A stretch of DNA of 38,354 nucleotides from Clostridia bacterium (GTDB taxonomy: Bacteria; Bacillota; Clostridia; Oscillospirales; CAG-272): positions 1-38,354 of the forward strand of contig JAFSYU010000045.1 of the NCBI GenBank assembly GCA_017443595.1. The letters are read 5' to 3'. The notes beneath the pieces were generated by a model. The model searched no databases and was not told the origin of the DNA. It saw nothing but the letters and a program-made list of their open reading frames with translations. Below, piece by piece: positions 14,146-20,565 of this stretch. Numbering within the stretch: the stretch's first letter is position 1; every line of letters starts with the position of its first letter. A program made the translations under genes and the position numbers.

Positions 14146-15384
14146 ATGAACGTACTTGTTGTAAACGCGGGCTCCTCGAGCCTGAAGTATCAGCTCTTTG
14201 ACACGGAAGCCGACAAGGTCTTGGCAAAAGGCATATGCGAGCGCATAGGCACGCAGACTCCCAACGGCATAGGCGCCGAAGGCAAGATAGAGCACAGAAA
14301 AGGCGATTCCCCCAAAATAGTAAAAGAGATCCCCATGCCCAACCACGCGGTAGCGACGAAAATACTCGTTGACACGCTTACCGACCCCGAAATAGGCGTT
14401 ATCAAAGATATGAGCGAGATAGAAGCTGTCGGTCACCGCATAGTTCACGGCGGTCCGTACTTCTATGAAAGCGTTCTTATAACAGACGACGTTATAGCAA
14501 AGCTTGAAAAATGCGTTGACTTTGCGCCGCTCCACACCGTTCCGCACCTTATGGGTATAAAGGGCTGCACCGCCGTTATGCCTAACGTTCCGCAGGTACT
14601 CGTATTCGATACCGCTTTCCATCAGACTATGCCTGAGGAAGCTTATACTTATCCGCTTCCTTATGAGCTTTGCGAAAAATACAAGATCCGCCGTTACGGC
14701 GCACACGGAACGTCCCACCGCTTTGTTTCCGGCGAGATGATAAAGATAATGGGCGGCAAGGCCGAGGGTACGAAGATAGTCACCTGCCACTTAGGCAACG
14801 GCTCATCCATTTCCGCCATAAAAGACGGCAAGATACTCGATACAAGTATGGGTCTTACCCCGCTTGACGGTATAATGATGGGCACGCGCTGCGGCGCCAT
14901 TGACCCGGCTATCGTTCCGTTCGTTATGGAGAGAGAGGGCTACACCCCCGCCGAAATGAACGAGATAATGAACAAAAAGAGCGGTTTCTTAGGTGTTTCC
15001 GGTCTGTCCTCCGACAGCCGCGATATAGAAAAAGCGGCGGCTGAGGGCAATCCGAGAGCTCAGCTCGTAACAAAGATCACCGCGTATCAGATAAAGAAAT
15101 TCATCGGCGCTTACACAGCGGCTATGGACGGCATAGACGCGCTCGTATTCACCGCGGGCTTAGGTGAAAACAACCCCGAGCTGAGAAGCAGAGTATGCGC
15201 GGGTCTGTCCTTCCTCGGCATAAAGATAGACGAGGATCTGAACACCGTGTCTCATCACCAGCCGAACATAGTAAAGCTGTCTACGGATGAATCCAAAGTG
15301 CTCGTATACTTGATCCCGACAAACGAGGAAAAGGTAATAGCTCAGGATACAGAGCGTCTTGCAAAAGAATATCTTGCAAAATAA
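14146..15384 (+). CDS. ackA: Acetate kinase
   Basis: The 412-residue cytosolic enzyme interconverts acetyl phosphate and acetate with ATP formation, the last step of acetate fermentation. Family marks are the N-terminal NAGSSSLKYQLFDTE, VGHRIVHGG, FDTAFHQTMPEEAYTYPLPY, RYGAHGTSHRFVS, the phosphate-binding HLGNGSSISAI, and FTAGLGENNPELR. Length is normal (about 400). The ATG follows AGGAGA. The usual partner pta is not beside it. The gene ends in an unusual terminator that contains the ribosome binding site of the next gene. Confidence 0.97.
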   Translation: MNVLVVNAGSSSLKYQLFDTEADKVLAKGICERIGTQTPNGIGAEGKIEHRKGDSPKIVKEIPMPNHAVATKILVDTLTDPEIGVIKDMSEIEAVGHRIVHGGPYFYESVLITDDVIAKLEKCVDFAPLHTVPHLMGIKGCTAVMPNVPQVLVFDTAFHQTMPEEAYTYPLPYELCEKYKIRRYGAHGTSHRFVSGEMIKIMGGKAEGTKIVTCHLGNGSSISAIKDGKILDTSMGLTPLDGIMMGTRCGAIDPAIVPFVMEREGYTPAEMNEIMNKKSGFLGVSGLSSDSRDIEKAAAEGNPRAQLVTKITAYQIKKFIGAYTAAMDGIDALVFTAGLGENNPELRSRVCAGLSFLGIKIDEDLNTVSHHQPNIVKLSTDESKVLVYLIPTNEEKVIAQDTERLAKEYLAK

Positions 15385-15405
15385 GATAATTTAACAAAAT
15401 AACAA

Positions 15406-15447
15406 GATCCCTCATATCATACATCAGTATGATGGGAGGGATTTTTT
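15406..15447 (+). terminator. Terminator after ackA that also buries the next gene's ribosome binding site
   Basis: ATCCCTC (15407-15413) pairs with GAGGGAT (15436-15442), and ATCATAC (15416-15422) with GTATGAT (15427-15433), around a 4-base loop and a 2x2 internal loop. Six T follow directly. The GGGAGGG at 15434-15440 is the only ribosome binding site for the ATG at 15448. Confidence 0.8.
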
Positions 15448-16503
15448 ATGCCTGAAAAAGAATATTTTGCCGCCGCGAACACCGCCGCCGGATTTATTAG
15501 TTATTTTGACCGTATATTTGATCCGTCGGTCTTAGACGATCTTTATATCATCAAAGGCGGACCCGGCACGGGCAAATCGTCAATGTTAAGGCGCGTCGCC
15601 GACGCGGCAAAGAAGCGCGGGTACGAGGTCGAATATTATTACTGCAGCTCCGATCCGTCTTCGCTTGACGGAATACTTATACCGTCACTTTCCTTCGGTA
15701 TGCTTGACGGCACGGCTCCGCATATGACGGATCCGGTATATCCCGGCGCGGTCGATACCGTTTTCGATCTTTATCCGTATTTCAATATTAAAAAGCTGAA
15801 AGAAAGAAGAGAAGATATAAAAGCTCTGACGGATAAAAACAAACTGCTGCACCGTCGGTCCGCCGCTTACCGCAAGTTTGCCGGCGCGGCTGAGACTGAG
15901 ATCTGCGCTATGATAAGCTCCTGTATCGACGCGGAAAAAATGTCTTCCGCCGTAAGCAGGATACCGTCGTTAAAATGCGCCAAAGGGGACGCGGAGCACA
16001 GACAGATATCCGCGTTTTCGACCAAAGGAAAAGTGACGCTTAAAACTTTTGAAAATACGGCAAAAACAAAGATCGGCATATGCGACGAGCACGGCTGCGC
16101 GTATTTATTTTTAAACGGGCTGAAAAACGCGCTTATTAAAAAACACGTTTTGTTTTATTACAGCCTTGACACGCTTTTGCCGGAAAGATGCGAAGCGATA
16201 TTCATACCTTCAAGCGGTGAATATTACCGTATGACCGGTACAATGGCAAATACGGACAGAAGAGATTATGATAAGCTAATAAATATGAAGAGGTTCATCA
16301 AAACGGACGTTTTAAAAGACATCCGCGGCAGACTGCGTATGTGCGAAAAGATACGCGATACGCTTGAAAGTGAAGCTCTGCGGCTTATTGCCGAGGCCGG
16401 AAGAGTACACGACAGACTTGAAGCGTTATACAATAACGCCGTGGATTTTGACGGCGTGAGAGCCGCGACGGACAGAATGATTGAATTAAGGATCGGGTTA
16501 TGA
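15448..16503 (+). CDS. P-loop ATPase (PRK06851-like)
   Basis: The 351-residue soluble protein has a Walker A site IKGGPGTGKSSMLRR at about residues 34-48 and the YYYCSSDPSSLDGILIP segment typical of an uncharacterised Firmicute ATPase family in which a kinase-like P-loop domain is followed by a helical region. In the family the P-loop domain often occurs twice. Here residues 200-260 (VTLKTFENTAKTKIGICDEH and later) lack a second complete Walker A, so this is a shortened version. Function unknown. The start codon directly follows the T-tract of the ackA terminator. Confidence 0.7.
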   Translation: MPEKEYFAAANTAAGFISYFDRIFDPSVLDDLYIIKGGPGTGKSSMLRRVADAAKKRGYEVEYYYCSSDPSSLDGILIPSLSFGMLDGTAPHMTDPVYPGAVDTVFDLYPYFNIKKLKERREDIKALTDKNKLLHRRSAAYRKFAGAAETEICAMISSCIDAEKMSSAVSRIPSLKCAKGDAEHRQISAFSTKGKVTLKTFENTAKTKIGICDEHGCAYLFLNGLKNALIKKHVLFYYSLDTLLPERCEAIFIPSSGEYYRMTGTMANTDRRDYDKLINMKRFIKTDVLKDIRGRLRMCEKIRDTLESEALRLIAEAGRVHDRLEALYNNAVDFDGVRAATDRMIELRIGL

Positions 16504-16735
16504 TCGTAGGGGAGGGGGTCTCACCTCACGAGTCAAGAGTTTAGAGTTTAGAGTTGAAATCGGTGTCCATGCGTGATGAATCGTGCGGCTAACGCAGCAA
16601 AAGCCCCGATAGAATATCGGGGGGGGAGGCGGGGGTTTGGGGGCGGAAGGCGGGGGGCGACCGGGGTTCCCCGAAAACGAGCTTGCCGAGTTTTTGGGGG
16701 TTCACGGGCGGGGAGCCTCAAAAATAAAACAGGGT
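16504..16735. repeat. Second G-rich intergenic mosaic with G-quadruplex pattern
   Basis: This stretch holds no gene. It has three 7-base tandem units AGAGTTT/AGAGTTT/AGAGTTG (16536-16556), a perfect hairpin CCCCGATA/TATCGGGG (16604-16622), and five G-tracts of 4-8 bases between 16619 and 16666, a strong G-quadruplex pattern on the plus strand. The order hairpin with AAAAGCCCCGA, G-tracts, then ACCGGGGTTCCCCG and GGGGGTTC also occurs in the spacer at 1411-1665, so the two are related. Confidence 0.65.
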
Positions 16736-16779
16736 TTAATGCAAAAATTAAAAATTTTACGAAAAACATTAAAAACCCC

Positions 16780-16808
16780 TTGACAAACGTAAAACTATGT
16801 GATATAAT
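16780..16808 (+). promoter_or_regulatory. Perfect-consensus sigma-A promoter
   Basis: TTGACA, a 17-base spacer and TATAAT, both hexamers matching the consensus exactly. The start codon of the membrane protein gene is 33 bases downstream, behind AAAGGAG. Such a strong promoter usually implies control by a repressor, and the YozG-like regulator two genes down is a candidate. Confidence 0.9.
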
Positions 16809-16841
16809 AGCGGCGCAAAAAGCAAAGGAGAACAAACAAAA

Positions 16842-17528
16842 ATGAAAAGAAGAATAAACGTTTTAGGCAAGATCTGCCGCATTATATCAATGATACTGAT
16901 AGTGTGCCTTATTATAGGCGTGTCCGCGACGCTGACAGCGTCCGTGGTCTTAATGGTAATGCCGCAGGACGGTCTGCAGGCGGACGTTACCGGTTCGGCT
17001 AAAGTCGAAGTATACGGAAGTCTTATAGAAAAACTGCCGGACGGTATTGTCAAAAACATAGCGCAGAGCATACAGGAAGGCTCTACAAAAATCAGAATAA
17101 ACTCAAACGACGTAAGCGGTATAACCGAGACGGAAAACGGGATAGTTCTTGACGCGAGCGGAGACATATCGCATCTGACTTTCAGAAGGATAGGTCTTTC
17201 ACTGCTTATGGTAAGCTTTATTATCGGGCTTCTCATATACTTATTCATAATGTTAAGAAAGCTTATGAGAGAGTTTGAGATCTGCGATTCGCCTTTCAGC
17301 AACGGCGTTGTAAAAGCTATGACCGGTTTTGCAATATCGCTCATACCGTACACGGTATTGAAACCGGCGCTTACGAAACTTGCCGGCAGCTTCATAACGT
17401 CCGGTAACTTTGACATCGACTTCTCGCTCGATCTTTCAATGGCGTTTGCGGCGCTTGTTATAATACTTCTTATATTCATATTCAAATACGGCGCGTCGCT
17501 CCAGAAAGAATCCGACGAAACGCTTTGA
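16842..17528 (+). CDS. DUF2975-family membrane protein
   Basis: The 228-residue protein has four membrane segments: two near residues 10-42, with an extracellular loop of about 85 residues between the first hairpin and the next (IGLSLLMVSFIIGLLIYLFI), and a last one at about 198-216. The pattern REFEICDSPFSNGVVKAMTG is typical of DUF2975 proteins, which often pair with a small YozG-like regulator, as here (6-base gap). Function unknown; a sensor or anti-regulator role is possible. Confidence 0.75.
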   Translation: MKRRINVLGKICRIISMILIVCLIIGVSATLTASVVLMVMPQDGLQADVTGSAKVEVYGSLIEKLPDGIVKNIAQSIQEGSTKIRINSNDVSGITETENGIVLDASGDISHLTFRRIGLSLLMVSFIIGLLIYLFIMLRKLMREFEICDSPFSNGVVKAMTGFAISLIPYTVLKPALTKLAGSFITSGNFDIDFSLDLSMAFAALVIILLIFIFKYGASLQKESDETL

Positions 17529-17534
17529 GGTGGA

Positions 17535-17774
17535 ATGATGGGAAGGATAATACTGCGTCTTGACAGGATGATGGCGGACAGAAAAATGAGTTTAAACGAG
17601 CTTTCCGATAAAGTAGGCGTGGCAAACGTCAATCTCTCCAAGCTCAAAAACGGACATATAAGCGCCATACGCTTTTCAACGCTTATAGCTATATGCGAAG
17701 CTCTTGACTGCCAGCCCGGCGATATACTTGAATACGCGCCGGATGAAGAAAAACCGGCGGAAAACATATCGTAA
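17535..17774 (+). CDS. YozG-like XRE transcriptional regulator
   Basis: A 79-residue single-domain helix-turn-helix protein: LDRMMADRKMSLNELSDKVG and VNLSKLKNGHISAIRFSTL, then CEALDCQPGDILEY, the typical YozG/HTH_26 ending. It is coupled to the upstream DUF2975 membrane protein, with GAGGTGG before the ATG. The pair probably forms a membrane-sensing regulatory unit, as elsewhere in Firmicutes. A bidirectional terminator follows. Confidence 0.87.
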   Translation: MMGRIILRLDRMMADRKMSLNELSDKVGVANVNLSKLKNGHISAIRFSTLIAICEALDCQPGDILEYAPDEEKPAENIS

Positions 17775-17780
17775 AAGAAC

Positions 17781-17807
17781 AAAAAAGCCGATCAAATCGG
17801 CTTTTTT
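17781..17807. terminator. Bidirectional terminator between convergent operons
   Basis: AAAAAAGCCGAT, loop CAA, ATCGGCTTTTTT: a perfect stem with A and T tracts on both sides. It includes the stop codon of the leftward GH127 gene and serves both transcripts. Confidence 0.92.
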
Positions 17808-19582
17808 ATATCATATTTTATCCATATCTTCATATCGCATTCACCGCGGTTTGCAAAAGCGTGGTACGGGATCATATATAACGGCTGCGGTGTCGCCGGG
17901 ACCGTTACGGCGGGTAAGCCGAATTTGCCGGGGACGATCTGCATTTTCCCGTCAATTATAACGCTTTCGTTCAAGTACGGATTATCGACAGATTCCGCGC
18001 ACATGATAAACGGTCCGTATGAAACGGCGGAAAGCCCTTTGTCCGCTTCAACTCGCGGATCGGCGTAATTCAGCTTAGGCTTTATCAAAAGATCCAGTTC
18101 TATCACGTCGTCAGCTTCGGATATGATCATTGCGTATCCTTTTTCATTGTTTGCCGTTACTCTTTTTCCGTTTACTCTGATACGGTATTCATCACACCAC
18201 CCGGGTATGCGGAGGGCGAGCAGCAGATCTTTTGTTGCCGTTATACTGATCTTACCGTCAAACGGATAATTCGTTTTTTGAGTTATTTCAAACCCGTCAA
18301 AACGAGATATGCAGTTCATATACTGATTTACGTAAACGACCTTTATTTCATTGTATTTGTCGCAGGAGTATGTGTAAAGAAAATCAGCGACGGACGGAAT
18401 GAAACGGGTTATATTCGGCGGACAGCAGGAACAGCCGAATATTTCCACTCTTTCCGTTATGGGATAATGCACGCCCTCGTGTTTTTTTTGTTCTTTAAGG
18501 TTTATCTCCTGCGCGTTTTCATAAAAGAACGATCTGCCGTCAAGCGATAAGCCGGATAAAAATCCGTTATAAATAACACGCTCCGCCGTGTCCGCGTATT
18601 TAGCGTCAGGTTCAAGCAGGCTCATCCTGCGCGAAAATAAAGCAAGCGAAAGAGCCGCGCACGTTTCCGCGTACGCCGTATCGTTGGGTAAAACAAAATC
18701 ATCTTCAAACCGTTCGCCGTCTGCCGTTGATCCGATCCCCCCGGTTATATACATTTTTCGCCGTATCATATTGTCAAACAGTTTTTGACAGGCGGTTTTC
18801 AGTTCTACATCGCCGCAGCGCAGGGCGAGGTCAGCCATAGCGCAGTAAAGATAACACGCGCGTACCGCGTGACCTTCGGCTGTAAACTGTCCCCGCACAG
18901 GCAGATGATCCTGATTGTAGTCTGAATGTGCGCTGTCCTTGCCGGGTTTTGTACCGCACCCGCGCATATTAACGAAATGAAGAGAAAGATCAAGCCATTC
19001 ACGCTCGCCCGTGAGATCGTACAGTTTAATGAGCGCAAGCTCTATCTCCTCATGTCCGGACGATGAAAAAGCCGCGCTGTCGTCCAAGACAAAAACCTGC
19101 TTTATGTGACGCATATAGTCTTTCATAAGGCGTAAGAACTTGTCTTTGCCGGTCGCTTTGTAATATTCCACCGCCGCTTCAAGCAAATGTCCCGCGCAGT
19201 AAAGTTCATGGCAGTCGCGGTCTTTGAATATCATATCCGGCGCGAGCTGCTCAAAATAAATATTGAAATAGCCGTTGTCTAATCTTCCGGACTCTATTAA
19301 GTCAACAAGTCTGTCTACGCGTTCTTCTTCTTCCGGCATTCTTTCTTTTGCGGTAAGATACGCGACGGATTCCATCCATTTTGCAACGTCGGAATCCCAG
19401 AAGTAATGAGGACGGTTCGGCTCGCCTTCTTTGTAGTTCATCTCAAACGCGCCTATCCTGCCCGTTTCATAAAAACGGTCGTATACCGCATCAAGCGTTA
19501 CTTCGCGTATTAGTTTTTGTTTGTCTGCCCAAAAGCCGTCTGTTATTCTCGTGTATAAATAAGGAAGATATTTGCGTTTCAT
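17792..19582 (-). CDS. GH127 beta-L-arabinofuranosidase-like glycoside hydrolase
   Basis: The 596-residue protein belongs to glycoside hydrolase family 127. It has the (alpha/alpha)6 barrel, with ELYCAGHLLEAAVEYYKATG near 126 and GQFTAEGHAVRACYLYCAMA near 231. The zinc and catalytic cysteines of the HypBA1 type are visible: AETC (Glu306, Cys308) and GCSCCPPN (Cys386, Cys387). Family members release L-arabinofuranose from plant glycans, though some act on other sugars. There is no signal peptide, so the substrate is probably an imported oligosaccharide. The start overlaps the upstream epimerase stop by four bases, so both are made from one message. Confidence 0.92.
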   Translation of the reverse strand: MKRKYLPYLYTRITDGFWADKQKLIREVTLDAVYDRFYETGRIGAFEMNYKEGEPNRPHYFWDSDVAKWMESVAYLTAKERMPEEEERVDRLVDLIESGRLDNGYFNIYFEQLAPDMIFKDRDCHELYCAGHLLEAAVEYYKATGKDKFLRLMKDYMRHIKQVFVLDDSAAFSSSGHEEIELALIKLYDLTGEREWLDLSLHFVNMRGCGTKPGKDSAHSDYNQDHLPVRGQFTAEGHAVRACYLYCAMADLALRCGDVELKTACQKLFDNMIRRKMYITGGIGSTADGERFEDDFVLPNDTAYAETCAALSLALFSRRMSLLEPDAKYADTAERVIYNGFLSGLSLDGRSFFYENAQEINLKEQKKHEGVHYPITERVEIFGCSCCPPNITRFIPSVADFLYTYSCDKYNEIKVVYVNQYMNCISRFDGFEITQKTNYPFDGKISITATKDLLLALRIPGWCDEYRIRVNGKRVTANNEKGYAMIISEADDVIELDLLIKPKLNYADPRVEADKGLSAVSYGPFIMCAESVDNPYLNESVIIDGKMQIVPGKFGLPAVTVPATPQPLYMIPYHAFANRGECDMKIWIKYDIKKPI

Positions 19583-20226
19583 ACGTTTTTCAGTTTTTTC
19601 ATTGACGTTTTGTAATCGTATTTGCCGGAAAACAGGCTTGACGATCCGCAGATAAGTGCGTTTGCTCCGGCGGATATCATATCCTTTGCAGAATCAAAGC
19701 TGACGTTGCCGTCCGCTTCAATTATATATTCTTCAGGCAGGGTTTGTTTTGCGCGGCGTATTTTTTCAATGCAGCCGGTGATCAGTTTTTGCCCGGAATA
19801 TCCCGGATTTACCGTCATTATAAGCACGCCGTCAAAGCATTCCGTGACGTTTTCCGTAACGGATAAAGGCGTTGCGGGATTGAGCGCCAGAAGCGCTTTT
19901 GCGCCTTTGCCGCGTATGTATTCCGCCGCGCGCGCCGGATGATCCGTCGTTTCATAATGTATGCTTACGATATCGCCTTTTTCTATCGGAAAATATCCGA
20001 GCTTTATTTCCGGACGCTCTATCATGAGGTGATAGTCAAGCGGTACGTTAAATTCTTTTTTTATCGCCTTTACGGTCTCCGTGCCGATCTGTATATTCGG
20101 TACGAACTGCCCGTCCATAACGTCTATGTGAAGCATATCCGCGCCGGCGTCAAGCAGTTTTTGTATCTCATCGTAAAGATGAAGCTGATCCGCGCACATA
20201 AGAGAGGGCAATATAAGAATACTCAT
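19579..20226 (-). CDS. rpe: Ribulose-phosphate 3-epimerase family protein (Rpe/AlsE-like)
   Basis: A 215-residue TIM-barrel epimerase. Visible catalytic residues are His33 and Asp35 (HIDVMDGQFVPN), His66 (DYHLMIERP) and Asp172 (IEADGNVS). The N terminus PSLMCADQLHL is closer to D-allulose-6-phosphate epimerase (AlsE, PSLMC) than to the usual Rpe start (PSILSAD), so a ketohexose phosphate or a pentulose phosphate are both possible substrates. ATG at 20226 follows AAAGGA. An upstream in-frame start would lie inside the repeat element. The ATGA overlap with the GH127 gene suggests a dedicated sugar pathway rather than a housekeeping Rpe. Confidence 0.88.
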   Translation of the reverse strand: MSILILPSLMCADQLHLYDEIQKLLDAGADMLHIDVMDGQFVPNIQIGTETVKAIKKEFNVPLDYHLMIERPEIKLGYFPIEKGDIVSIHYETTDHPARAAEYIRGKGAKALLALNPATPLSVTENVTECFDGVLIMTVNPGYSGQKLITGCIEKIRRAKQTLPEEYIIEADGNVSFDSAKDMISAGANALICGSSSLFSGKYDYKTSMKKLKNV

Positions 20227-20246
20227 AATATATCCTTTCAAAGCTA

Positions 20247-20522
20247 AGGGTAACAAGAGTTATCCGAACCCGCTCAAACGGCGCTATTTCGGCTCTTTTC
20301 GGTTTGTCGTCATTGGAATACGGGCGTATTCCTGCTTCCTCCGCGCCGAAAATATCTCGAAATTTCATCCGTTTGAGTCCTATAGGATTTTCGGACGAAC
20401 AGATCGTTGTTCCTGCGAGGCAAAGCCCGCAGGTGCTACTATACGTAACAGCAAGGGATTTAACGAAGCAGGGGCGGCGAGATGCCGTCCGAAAACGTGG
20501 TTCGGATAATTCTCGTTACCCT
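20247..20522 (+). repeat. MITE-like repeat, copy B (only complete copy, about 276 bp)
   Basis: It is bounded by imperfect terminal inverted repeats of about 24 bp (AGGGTAAC, A/G, AGA, G/A, TTATCCGAACC). With the terminal A/T left out, TAA flanks both ends as a possible 3-bp target duplication. A 10-bp palindrome TCCTATAGGA (20378-20387) lies within 2 bp of the centre. Internal hairpins are GGAATAC/GTATTCC (20315-20332) and CCTGCG..GGC/GCC..CGCAGG (20412-20433), plus a long-range inverted repeat TTTTCGGAC/GTCCGAAAA (20388-20396 with 20487-20495). No transposase is encoded. Related copies: 1-139, 8449-8526 and 38217-38354. Confidence 0.9.
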
Positions 20523-20545
20523 AAGCGGAGCATGGTACTCCGCTT
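20523..20545. other. Perfect hairpin next to the repeat's right end
   Basis: AAGCGGAG, a 7-base loop, CTCCGCTT. It lies just after the leftward pseudo-ATPase gene but has no clear U-tract on either strand, so its role as a terminator is doubtful. Confidence 0.4.
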
Positions 20546-20565
20546 GAGATTTTTGAATTTTGAAA

